Below are positions 51,781 through 63,746 of a DNA stretch of 64,000 nucleotides, in pieces. Location: assembly GCF_000002425.4 (NCBI RefSeq), contig NC_037254.1, forward strand, positions 1,865,758 through 1,929,757. Reading direction: 5' to 3'. The translations under genes were made by a program, and so were the position numbers. Within the stretch, counting starts at the first letter, position 1. The number at the start of each line of letters is the position of its first letter. The notes beneath the pieces are model-generated. The model was not told the DNA's origin and did no database searches. It saw only the letters and a program-made list of their open reading frames with translations. Source of the DNA: Physcomitrium patens (Eukaryota; Streptophyta; Bryopsida; Funariales; Funariaceae).

Positions 51781-53300
51781 CATATATAGAAAATACATAT
51801 TAGTGGATCAATCAAACAGTATTTATAGAACACAAAATATCTACAGGTGGTGGTTGATTTAAAAGAAAATACATGTCGTATTTTGATTCTAAATGAGAAA
51901 ATAATCAAATGTAAAAAACCAAGTTTATTTTTATCAAATGATGTTTTTTTAAGTTTATAGACTTCTAGATAATGATTTATTGATGAAAAGAATGCGTATT
52001 ATTTTTATATTTTTCTAATAGAATATTTGAATTTCAAACATAAATCTTGATGCTATTATATTATATCATCTATTTAGTAATGGTAAAAAGATTGTTAAAA
52101 CTAATTCTAACAAACTGTCTTTTTTTTTTAGTGTAAACCATCAACAACTTGAATACAATATATTTATATAAAATATTCAAATGAAATTTTATTATAATAA
52201 TTTTTAAGGAAATGAGTTTAGTTTAGAAAAAAATGGAAAAAATTATATTGAGTACCAGTGGTTCAACATTGTAATTCTATAAATAATCAGGTTAAGCTGT
52301 TAATAAAAATGTTCATTCTTTCATCAAAAGTTTAAAACCTGTGATTTTTCTAAACTTTCTATTTTCTAATTTGCATTATTTTAATTCAATTTTCACGTAA
52401 AAGAAGATTTCTGAAGCAAAAAGTTAAAAAAATCTCAGTCAAGTCTAAAACGGTCAAATGCAAAGTACTTGAATTTTAAATGACAAAGACCAATACACAA
52501 AGAATCTAAAATTGCAAATCATGTATTTTATATATATATATATGTATATATCAGAAATTATGAAGAAACTGAGGATAACATCAACATTCCCTCTACATAT
52601 TAATTAATGACTAATTGTTTGCAAACTGCCTAAAACCTAAAAATTCCGTGGCATAAAATTTACATTCAAATAAATAAATATATTCATTGATAATCTCAAA
52701 ACTTCAGTGTGTTATTGAACTGTGTTTATGTTAACTAAATGGTTGTACTTTTTTTAAAATTTTAATTCTCATTTAAATTATGGTTTGTGATAAGTGCAGC
52801 AGTTACTAGTTAAACTTTACATTTACTTTTGACCATGTTTCAAAATGAAAAAATGAATAAATAAAGTAAGGATAACAGACACTTGAATGATATAACTTCT
52901 TACAGGCACATGCTGTTGATTACAACATGCAAGCTTTGCTTTTTCTAATGCAGATTGAACACATTCATGCATCCTTACAGACCCAGTTACATAATTGCAA
53001 CATTATATCAATTTTGTTTCCAAATTTCAAACTTTAGCATCCACTACAAACAAACCTCACAAAAGAACAACTCCAGGTTACTTTTCAAAAAATGAAAAGT
53101 AAAACCCATTTGATTTAAACAAAACTCCAAGCTCAACAAGCAGTAATATTTACTCCTACACACATAAAAACTCACACACACACATGCTCACACAAACATA
53201 CACAAAACTCAAGATATACAGTGAAGTGAAGGCACAGTAAACAGAACATAAATCAAAACCCAAAGCTAAAATAAAAAATAAAATAAAATAACAAGGTCCA
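50041..53300. other. AT-rich spacer, no gene
   Basis: Very AT-rich with repeated microsatellites: a TA/CA/TA compound tract at 50075-50155, TA at about 50796-50820 and 51531-51564, CA-TA at about 51745-51788 and TA near 52529-52550. No coding signal on either strand. Confidence 0.6.
50075..50155. repeat. (TA)n-(CA)n-(TA)n compound microsatellite
   Basis: Two TA blocks flank a CA-rich block; it marks the switch from gene-like to AT-rich composition. Confidence 0.85.
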
Positions 53301-53990
53301 CCACTTTTGTCAAGTAGTCTGTACTATCCATTATAGAAAAGTCCAAAAGAGCTTTTTACATTATATTGACTCCCTCTCCACCAGCACCATCACCACCACC
53401 ACTGTCTCATTTAATACCACAAACAAGGCGGACTCATGTGGTGGGTGTGGCAGCGCCAATGCTTTGATGGTGGACAAGCCCCCCTCATGAAAGCATGCCT
53501 TTCTAACTAGGGATCTGTCACGCCACACAATAGAGTACTACTACTACTGGCTCAGTAAGTGCTTGGTGTGAGTGTAAGTGTGTGAGTGTGTGTACAACAG
53601 AGTATGAGTGAGAGAGTGAGTTGGATTGTTGGACTTTTTGGCCCCATTTGTACCATTGTTGCTGGCTATGGGGTGTCACAAATGGGGCTAAGCTTCTTTG
53701 GTTCAATGAGGATGTAAAAACCCAACAAGCAGAGTAAAAAACGCAGCTAAAAGTAGAGCCAAATAGCATCATGGTGTACGTGTATTTGAGAGGGGGGGGG
53801 GAGGGGGGAAACATGCTGTTGGATTGGTTTGGTGAGTTTTTTCTCAACCACTTGTGTGTGTGGAAGGGTTGCAAACATGACCATGGGTTTTTGGTTGCTT
53901 GGTGATGATGTGTGAGATGATAAAAAGAAGAAGAGGACAATGAAGTTGTTATTCTAATAAATGAATAAAATTTAGGATCCATGCAATATA
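53301..53990. other. Island of moderate GC with G tracts, no recognised gene
   Basis: About 690 bases of higher GC inside AT-rich DNA, with an ACC-rich block near 53381-53402, TG-rich runs at about 53565-53620 and interrupted G8/G6-type tracts at about 53792-53809. A 154-codon ATG-led frame (53518-53982, minus) is Ser/His/Pro-rich and matches no family I know; it could be a lineage-specific protein or chance. Confidence 0.3.
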
Positions 53991-54740
53991 TATATATATA
54001 TATATAATTTAAACTTGTTTTTTAGTTTGATTATGGAGATTGTGGCGTTTTGTTCAAATGGTGGATTTGGGTGTTGTAGACTAGCACCTCGTGGATAGAT
54101 GCAACCCACTGGTATATCATCCATGGGAGGGGGGGGGGTGTTTGGATAGAAGATTTTGATCCATTTTAATTCAATTTAATTTAATGTTTTTGTCTCAATG
54201 CTTGGGAGTAGAGGATGTGGTCAGAATTCGATTATGCAAACATGATTCAAAATTGTGAAGGAAAGGACTGCATGTGGAATTAGTTGGAATGTGATAATGA
54301 ATAGCCTTTACACCAACTTTGATGTGGAGCAATAGTCCAATCTAGCTATTGGCATGAACTTTTTCAACTCTTTGTTTGATACAATGTCCCATTTGCTACT
54401 TTGTTTTGAGGGGAATTATCTTTACTTTTTCACTTGGATACTTTTATTTGAATTATCTTTACTTTTTCAAGGTGATTGGGCATGCTATAAAAATTTAAAG
54501 CTAATTGCACTTTTAAAGTTTTATTTCTTTTATTGAGGTCATCACTCTTAGGTTACCAAGGTGTTTGGGTATGCCAAATGTTTTTAGACATGTTCTTATT
54601 CTTGAAATGGATAAACACTTGTTATATACATGGATAACAAGATGTATTTAGGAGATGTTTCTTAAATAAAAACGTAAATAGTAATATTTGGGAGTAACAT
54701 TTTTGGTATTTTTGAAAGGCTAGTGTCATAGCTTGTCATA

Positions 54741-54784
<44 letters not shown>

Positions 54785-55700
54785 CTACACTAAGTTAATA
54801 GAAGGTATATCTTTTTGCAACATTTGTATTATTTTTTTTAATTAAAAAATTGCATAAAACCCATGTTTCTATTACTATTAATATACATAGGAATTTTTTA
54901 TGCAAATCAGTAATAGCCAAAAAAAAAAAAAATGAGAGAAAAAAATCTATTTATTTTCAAAGTTAAATGATGGCAACATCGCAGATTATGATCTAATTAT
55001 TCTTGGAACAATGTATTCTTCAATGTTAAATCGATGGACACAAGGAAATGTTTTGACACATATTTATTCCAAGAGTACCAGAAAATGATACCCTTGAAAA
55101 TCAAAATAAAATAAAGTAAAATCGAGTTTAAAATTTTTCATTAAAAAATTTTATATCATGTATTTAAACACCGTGAAGATATTTCTAACCACAACCACTT
55201 TTGGTAAGCCATTGTTGATTTTTGGTATTCAAGGTAGAATTAATCACAATCTCTCTAAATTTCATTTATTTTAATATTAGGATTCTCTTCATAGAAAAAA
55301 CCACAAATCCTAAATGCTACTCAAGTGACCTATTTGCCTACAAACGTTTGTATAAACATATAAACCAACATTACTTCTTTTATCTACATATATATATATG
55401 TATTCATGCATACACACAAACCAATGTACAATTCCATTGTAGAGCAATGAATGAAAGTCAATACGACAAACAAACAAAACCAATCAGGTTACCAACGAGA
55501 GCATATTTACATCAAAAGCTCAATATCATCAAATCAGAAAAAATGTGACATTACAACAGCGACATGCAAAAGGATGATGATCTCTCACCCTATCAATTCT
55601 CTTAAAACCACAACAACAGTTGGGTTGTGAGATAACCATATACACCATTTGCACAAACTACTCAAACTTCCATTTCCACCACACAAAAGCAATGCACTCC
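53991..55700. other. AT-rich spacer, no gene
   Basis: AT-rich, with TA tracts near 53988-54006 and 54748-54776 and a G-run near 54128-54138. Frames of 60-108 codons occur without any recognisable domain. Confidence 0.55.
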
Positions 55701-57723
55701 TCACATTCCCTGGCTAAGGAATGTCCATAACACTGGCACTTTTATTTTATGGAAGCAGAATGTTCCCCCACCTGCTTCGGAGGCTGTCATGGTTGCTGTC
55801 TCCGAGCAGGTCTAGAAGTAGAAGAAGAAGGAGAAGTGACACTGGCAGGCAGGCAGGCTTAAAAGCAAACAGGGGTGTGAAGGAGGAAGAGGAGAGGCTT
55901 GGCCAGGACCCAGGCTCCATAACGTCGAGGTTCAGCAATTTTGCTTTGAATGGGTGACTCCATAGCTCCTCCCTACGCAACTAAAGCCACGATTGGCTCC
56001 ACTCCATTGACCACCCAACACATAAAATGGCTTTATCTAGAAAAATGCCTCTGCCTGTTGTTTGTCAGCTCTCAATATGTGGGTCTGTACCCTTTAATCT
56101 GTAGGTCCATTCTGCAACCTTCCTGCAACCCCCCCTCCATGTCGTCATTGCTTATTGTTTTATTATTTTTACATTTTGGTTGAGGCTGGTAAGAAATGAC
56201 TTATTTGTTGTTAAATTACCGACTTGGAGATTTCATGGATGCATGTGTTCATTCTGTGGCCTTGAACTGATCCAAGCTGTAGGACCTGCTGTGATTGTTT
56301 TCTCCCCTCTTGTTCTGTCCCTTCACTGGTTGTTCTAACTTGCAGCTGTTGGAAAGTCTGATTCCAGCACTACCGGATGGTTCAAGCGAATCGTCAGGGA
56401 AGCGAAGGACTTCTCAGCTGGAGTTTGTGGTCAGTTTGCAACTATTGTTCTGGTCAGGTTTGTCAGTTTGTGTCAACTGTGGTGCCAGAGCCTGTGATCG
56501 CGACTTTGGCGCACGGAATGCTTGCAAAGTCGGTTCAGCAGCCTCTCGGTAATGCGAGAATGTGGGTACGAACTGGTGCACAGTTCAGGTTTACGGTTCA
56601 CTAGACATCAAAACTGTCACAGTGAAGCAAGTCTGTTTGAAGATCATGAGTGGGTCGTATAAATGAACCTGGCTACTGCATGGAACCTTTGTACCCTTCC
56701 ATGCTTTCATTACATATATTGGATGTTCATTGCCTCCGAGAACCCTCCCAAGGCCCTTATCTCTTGCAGTTGCATAGCTCTGAAACAGAGTTCAGTGGCT
56801 TGCACAAAGAGATTATTGAACCATGGGCTGTGAAAGACCTGGACGTAAAGGTGGAGATTGGTGGAAGAGGCTATTAATTGGCTTTGATCACCAACCGCTC
56901 GGACCTTCTATGTTCGATAGCTCTGAATCTTTATGAGGAAGCGTTCATAGAACGGAAACGCATAACCCACTAGAGAGACCTAACAATTAGTGTGATCTTT
57001 GTTTAACACAACATTGTAGCAAATCAACGTTCAAAAACATCATACTTTTTTCACAAAAAAAAATTATCAGTGTCCCAACACTTCAGTAACTTGTTGCGAG
57101 TCTAGGGATAATTGTTGCGCTGTTCGAAATCTCTCATCTCTTTTGCCACTTCAACTATCGAGATCGTTAATGTTACACTAACCATGACATTTCATAAATG
57201 TTTTAGGTAACCTTTGCAAATGATCAAAGGATCAAAGTTATTGGTTAAATTTCTGTGAAAATCGATGAAATGACAACATTGAACAGAAATCAACATTATG
57301 AGGAGGTCGTAGTAAACATTGTCCACATTTTAGTTCCGGTTTGTACTCACACTTCTCTGAAGCGCTTGAGAGGGTTGTAAGATCACAGGGTTTAGGACTT
57401 ATCCTGCTAGCACGATGTGGGTAAATTGCGTGAAGGAGACGATCCTTTGCAATGTTTCTGTGCTCAGCATTAAGCAGACAGGCTAATCTGTCTCATTTGC
57501 CACTTACCTACACCTGCGATGGGCGGCAGGTAGTTGAGATTAAAGGAGTAATTTCGCCCCTCACAAGCAAGGAGTCGTCATGTAAGATCTTCAAACTTAA
57601 TCAGCTGGGTATGTCCCTTCACTCAGGGATCCGATCTCTTCCCTCAACAAAAGTGGAGTTCGGTATCACTTTGGGTTCACTTGGTGACGCTCTCGTCAGG
57701 GCAAGCGTGAGTAACCCTGGCCC

Positions 57724-57759
<36 letters not shown>

Positions 57760-59400
57760 TGAGAAATTCTGTTTTGTGTATCGATCTGATGAACTGCTTA
57801 AACTTGGGTTAGAGTTTGCGCTGATGCTGGCACTAGCGATTGAATGCGTTCCACGGAAACTGCACACCAATGAAGACCAAGTAACGGAGGACAATCACCT
57901 GATGTGCGTGCAATCTGTTGTGGAGAAAAGGGAGGGTGTTACCAGATCATCGAAAAATTAATACGGCAATGTTCCTTGTAGCACTCTTTCCTGTCTGTCT
58001 TTCTGTCCGCACGTTGTCTTGCCCGGGTTCATGCTGTGGCTTGTTTCGGGCGTGCTTCAGGACACAGAGAAACATCAAAACATGCTTAAATCCCATTGAA
58101 GTGTCTGTGAACGTTGCTATTTGGAGGACCGACTTTTGCTCTTGGTGCCTTGAAGCTCAGCGACACTTGAATGGGCTTTTCCTTCAGATCTCAAAACTAA
58201 TTTCTCCTCTTCCCCATGTACTTCAAGAGTTAGGATGTGGTCCGATTCCACGTGTCCCTCGGGATTTAGGATATAGTCTGTGTTCTTTAGCAATGTAATG
58301 TATGAATCTTACGGTAGCTAAACATGGGGTTCCAAAACCTTGGTCGCTAGAAAAGGAGAATGAAGTGCGCATGCTGCACCCCAGCTGGTGTGTTCCACAA
58401 GGCTTCTATGCATCCGCGCAGGGGTTCTTCTTTGCATGTCAGTCATTTCGAGTTTTTCACTTTCTCATCGGGTGTCTTCGCTAGGCAATGAGGCAATTGG
58501 ATGTGAATAGACGTTCTATTGCTGTACCAGATTGCTGAATTGGAGGTCAGAAGTAATTTGCAGCTTGGGAAGCATTCAACTTTTGCAGTATTTTGTCATT
58601 TGTCCTTGAATCAGGTTTAGCCGGAGTGATATGCGTCTGTAGCTCCCACCTTCTTCAGTATTTCACGTTTCGGTTCAATTCACTTGATCATCTCATGAAC
58701 AGTAGAGCTGCTTTTCCAGCGACGTTAACCTGGATTAAATCTTTCTTTGGATAAACAGTTGTTCACGCATTCAATCTAATGGGTTATTGCTTTCACAGAA
58801 TAAAATAAAGCTTTCATATAGATACTTCACATCAGGAGCCATCTACTGGTGCAGGCAAGTCTTAGTCATAGTTCCATCACATGCCCAGGTAGCGAGGCTT
58901 GGCTTTTAAAACAAAACACACTAAAGAATTTGGGTTTTGAGATGCATTCATACCTTCTGACAACGTTTCATAAAAACTCTGGGAACCTTGCTGTGTACTC
59001 AAAGCTGTGATCTGTTTGTGGATAGACAAGACAACGATCAGATCTTAACTTCTCCGAGGTTTCATGGATGCATGGTTGCTGCAGCAGCAAGAAGCTATTG
59101 GGATGTTTCTTCAGCTCATAACTGCGGCATTTTGCTGCTGTGCTCCATCAATGTGCTTTTTAATCCACTTTTGTAAGCACCAGAAGAGGGACCAACTGCA
59201 CAAGCTCCAACATGCAGTAACTTAACTGTCCATTGAGCATGACAACTGGGTAGTGAGGCTGTGGGTTTTGCTCGCATCTGATTGTGGGTTGTTAACTAAT
59301 TTGAGAAACAAAGCTTTTAACTGTGAAGACAACTGACGTACTCCTTGTGGAGCAGCCCTTGCCTTTCAACCCTTGCTCTTCTCACAGGCTAAAATTTTGC
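55701..59400. other. Gene-like GC island without a recognisable protein
   Basis: About 3.7 kb with the base composition of the window's genes, flanked by AT-rich DNA on both sides. No frame shows a known domain on either strand. The longest is 169 codons (57452-57961, plus), crossed by T33 that reads as a Phe run, which argues against a real protein. TTCTAACTTGCAG near 56333-56345 looks like a branch point and 3' splice site. A spliced long non-coding RNA, a decayed gene or a lineage-specific gene are all possible. Confidence 0.35.
57726..57758 (+). repeat. T33 homopolymer
   Basis: Thirty-three uninterrupted T inside the gene-like island. A similar T31 run occurs at 59806-59836. Confidence 0.9.
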
Positions 59401-59453
59401 ATCTCCTCACCCAATTAAATTAAAGCTAACTCTATTCATGTACTCATTTCATC

Positions 59454-59493
<40 letters not shown>

Positions 59494-59804
59494 GTTTTGC
59501 TACTACAAACTTCAATTTGAAAGATTGGTGGTGTAATAACTTGACAAAGTCTATATACATCACAATGTTTAAACTTCATATTTAGTTCTTCATGTCATGT
59601 AGGTGAAAGTGCATTCTATATCATTTTATATTTTTTTTAGTGCATTTGGAAAAAAGAATTCTAACTATAAAGCCAACTCTGTGAGGGTTCTCAATTTCAA
59701 CCAATAAAAGGATTTAAATTTAGGACCTCTGACCTTACCTTCTAAGTAGAAAGTCTCTCTATATCTCTCCTTAGTAGAATCTAAAACAACACTCCATTGT
59801 ACAT

Positions 59805-59837
<33 letters not shown>

Positions 59838-60900
59838 TAATCTTTGGTATTTTAGAACTCTTTGATGAATTTTAAAGTTTAACTTCTAAAATCTTGTAAA
59901 ACTTTCTAATTTTATTTTTTAATTAATTAAAATTATAAATTTATAAACTAATTTAATTAGATTTTAAGTTATTTCACTTTAAATAGTATCAATCTAGGTT
60001 GTCAATGTTACATTTTACATAGTCAATAAATTGTGATGTAAAATTTCTACTATTTTTATTTATTATTTATTTTAAACCTAAATAATCTGATTTTTAAATG
60101 TATGGCTTGTTTCATTTATTTTTCTGTAATTTTTTTATCTATTCATATGTGTTTATATGTCTATATATATATATATATATATATATTCCTTATTTTATTA
60201 GTATATGATATAAGGTTTTTAAGAAACATTCAACTAAAAGATATATTTAATAATCTACATATTGCTACTGCAAATAGCTACCAATACAACATTATAGATC
60301 TGCAAATAGCTACCAATCTACATATTGCATAGTTCTAATTATTTTATGTTATTATATACTTTTTAATTTTTCAAGATTTGGAAAAGATTTTGGATTATCA
60401 TACATATATTGTGTAGTTCTCAACATCAAAATTAATTTGAAGTATATATAGTTTTAATAATAGTTTAATATATTTGAATATTCCTAAGAATAAAAATACC
60501 TTATTAGTAGAATAAATATTTATAATTTAATCAGTTTAAAAAGAGGTACATTTGAAAGAAATTAAAACTGAAACTAAAATTAAAATCTTCTATTATATAA
60601 AATTTTAGAAGTAAAAAAAAATAAAATAAAAAATAAAAAATGTTGGGGAACAAAAAGTGCCAAAAACTTAGAATTTTCTTACCTATAGTTGTAGTTAGAT
60701 TTAGAATTGTGAGATTTTTAGGTCAAATATATACTATGTGCTTTACAATTAAACAAGTGTTTTGTTTTGTTTTGTTTTTATAATACATAAGGGATCTTTC
60801 TGAAGTAGACGTCTAATATATGATATGAAGATCCTTTTACGAAATGAATCCAAAAACTTAGTTGAGTTTTTGATTGTAAATCACATATAATATATCTGTG
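59401..60900. other. AT-rich spacer with local duplications
   Basis: Holds TA tracts (59457-59490, about 60163-60186), a T31 run (59806-59836) and short duplicated motifs at 60252-60328. No gene seen. Confidence 0.6.
60252..60328. repeat. Shuffled short duplications sharing an 18-mer with 61025
   Basis: CTGCAAATAGCTACCAAT occurs at 60268-60285, 60300-60317 and 61025-61042. AATCTACATATTGC brackets the first two at 60252-60265 and 60315-60328. Copies one and three match over about 26 bases with one difference (ending CAACATT). Confidence 0.85.
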
Positions 60901-62200
60901 ACAGAGACAAACATGTTAGCCGAGATTCTCTTCTTGAGCAGATTGGCAACTGTGAGTTAAAACATGGACAACATGGTTGTGGCATGTGGAGCATATCCAG
61001 CATTGGACAAGGAGGAGAATTGCTCTGCAAATAGCTACCAATGCAACATTTTTCGCTAATGCAAAAAGAGAAGCCTCGGCAATTTCAGCGGATGGAGTTT
61101 GAAAAGGCGATGTATGACAATAAGCCAATAAAAGTTCAATCTTTACTCCACAACGTTTAGAGGAGAGGAAGCTAGTAGGGGATGCTTGGATTCATCTAGT
61201 GACGGACTAATTGATAGAGAGGACGGATGAGTATTTGGTCGATCGGCGTCGATCGCAGCCTTTGGGTGATGTTAGCAGTAGCGTCCTGGGTCTGAATTGT
61301 GTTGTTGCGAGGTAGTCGCCATGCATAAGTTTTCCTTCATGGTATTGGATTACAGTGGGAGCCAGCGGGCAGTTGGCCAGGATTGGAGTGTAGATTTCCA
61401 CCCGATAGGATCGTCGGGGTCACCACGGGAACCATTCGGGAAGAGCGCGAGCCAGGAGAGCCAAAGTTTCGGCATTGTCGGAGCTCTTGTTAACATGGTC
61501 CAGAGCCCATCTGATCGCCCAAAACCAGATCTAAGTCGAGAATTAGAGGCTAGTTATCCGACAAGAAACGCTTCAGCAGATACTTTGTGTACGGTGAAAA
61601 CATTGAACGGAGATTTGGGATCCAAGGGGTGAAGCTGGTACCAGAAGGTTCAGTACATCTGATGCAGTAAAGTTCAATCTTTACTCGATGGCGCACCTGG
61701 ATTGTCGAACAATTTTTGTTTTGTTTTGATTTCTTCTATAGGATATCTGCCTTGTGTAGCCTTCATAACAATTAGGATCTTATCCTTATTTTTCAGAACT
61801 AGATAGATCAGTTCGTATTCTGACGACCCCCAGTTTTATTCGTCGCCGTTTTTTCTTCATCGAGTTTCCCCTCATTCTACTCTCTGCATCTACTTTATAC
61901 GACGGTATTTGTCCACTTTGCATTCCTTGAGAAACAAACTTGTCTGGGACTGAGCTGGACGTTGCTATGAACTGTCAAATTGAGCAACTAAGACTGTTTG
62001 ACAAAAATAGAGCATGTGAACAAATTGACCTCCAAATCTGCTTGCCTTCAGAGTAACATTTTGTAATCACTATCATAATTGGCTTTTGTCATGTTGTTGC
62101 TAAGCTTGTTGTACCTAATGTTGTATGATTTGTTGTAAGATTATGCTAGTGTTTGGAATTTTGTTTTTTGTTTTGTTTTGTTTTATTTTTGGAGGTAGTG
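60901..62200. other. Gene-like island bounded by 18-bp direct repeats, no recognised gene
   Basis: Moderate GC. AAAGTTCAATCTTTACTC occurs at 61131-61148 and 61669-61686, 538 bases apart; the second sits in the palindrome AGTAAAG-TTCAAT-CTTTACT. A 111-codon frame between them (61297-61632, plus) resembles no family I know. A gene fragment, an inserted segment or a non-coding transcript are all possible. Confidence 0.35.
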
Positions 62201-63102
62201 AAGTTGGGTTAAACTTTGATATATTGCATTCGAAATTTCTAGTAAGGTTTTATTTAAAAATTATTTTACTGCCCTAATTTTTTATTATTGCAATTTTAAA
62301 AGTTTGTCCGGGATTATGCTTAGGAATTGATTGTAGACGGCATTATTGTTAGGTTTTTTGTAAATAAATCTATTATTTTATATTTCTTTAATTTGTATTA
62401 TACTTCAAAGTTACTCCAAGAAGAAAAAAATATATGTTGTTATTGTATACTTTAAAAAAGTAATTACAACTATCTAATAATATTTTTAGTATAAAGTAAA
62501 GTAGATTGGTATCTTCAATCTTTACAAAAATTGAAAAAAATATTTTAAATGCTTGCAAGTTTAGATAAAATATAACATATTGAGTTGTTTCAAAAGCCAA
62601 AATTTCTGAATACTTTCACCTAGGTTGCATGTGCAACAAAGATGCTCCAAGAGGCTTCTTAGTTCTTGAAACTTTGTACATTGTGCAAGTAGTCTTGGTT
62701 GTAGTGTCATGCTAAAAAAATACACCAATAATTCTCATTCTTCAAATAATCTAAATAAAGAATAAGTATTTACTAAATCAAAATTTTTATATAAATATTT
62801 AAAGAAGCCACTAGGTAAACCCCTTCCTTTATTATGTGGACACCACCTTATGCCATGCACCCCCATTATCACCCTATAAAAATCTTTTTACACTCTAACC
62901 TTTTAGGGTAAATTTACAATAAAAGATTTGTGTGCAATGGCATACTTTTTTCTTCTTCTTTTTTCCTTTTTTGATCAAATTTAATAAAATTTAATAATAA
63001 TATTTTATGCAATTCTTTCATTCACTTAAAAAAATTATTTTATTTATCATTGTGTGGACACTTTCTTTTATTGTGTGGATACTTCCACATGCTATACACC
63101 TT

Positions 63103-63148
<46 letters not shown>

Positions 63149-63746
63149 GTAAAATTCTCATTTACACCAAAAAGTTTTAGGTGAAATATCCATATTTTTA
63201 TTCAATATTTTGTTTAACAATCTTGACATGTTTTAGACAAGGCCATCATCATCTTTGATGTGAAGATGTCAAAAACCCATATCCTTTTCACAACTAATGG
63301 CAGGTTAATATAATCACACATCCAATAAGTTTATCAATATAAAAATAAAATAAATAAATAAATAAATAAGCAAATGTAAACAAGGGGTTTCAGATTCACG
63401 TGTTTGAAAAAAATTGGTGTCATTCCATCCAATCTAACAAGCACATTTTGTCATTGAAACCTTGTCACTTCACCGTCAATTCTAAAGCTTCCCGTTTGTC
63501 TGCTAAACTCGACAGCCTCTCGACTACTTTAACAGTTAAAGGCGAACAGAAGCAACTCCTTCGCTGAAACTAATCCCTTACGTTTACATGTACCGTGGTT
63601 CACACCTGATACCATTTCTGTTGTGCAGTTCACAAGTTCAGTTCAGATCATGAAGATAAGCCTTGTGATTAGAATGTGTGAAACAAATGATTCAGGGGTG
63701 GGGACATATAATACAGACAGACACTACCCACCTCAGCAGTGCCTAA
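62201..63746. other. AT-rich spacer, then 3' flank of the HSPA12-like gene
   Basis: AT-rich to about 63400 with a diverged direct duplication (62828-63195). From about 63400 composition rises and probably includes the 3' untranslated region of the edge gene. A 70-codon frame at 62388-62600 lies in AT-rich DNA and is taken as chance. Confidence 0.5.
62828..63195. repeat. Diverged direct duplication with a microsatellite in one copy
   Basis: Copy A (about 62828-62920) and copy B (about 63069-63195) share in order TTTATT(A/G)TGTGGA, CATGC(C/T)AT(G/A)CACC, then AAAAT(C/T)...TTTACAC and TTTTAGG(G/T)(G/T). Between the blocks copy A has a short ACC/TATA stretch while copy B has (CA)n(TA)n at 63103-63147. 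Confidence 0.6.

Noticed and set aside
57452..57961. 169-codon frame as a protein-coding gene
   Set aside because: It crosses a T33 homopolymer that would encode a long Phe run, and neither half resembles a known family.
61297..61632. 111-codon frame as a gag-like or orphan gene
   Set aside because: Translation shows no gag zinc knuckle or other motif; kept only as part of a described island.
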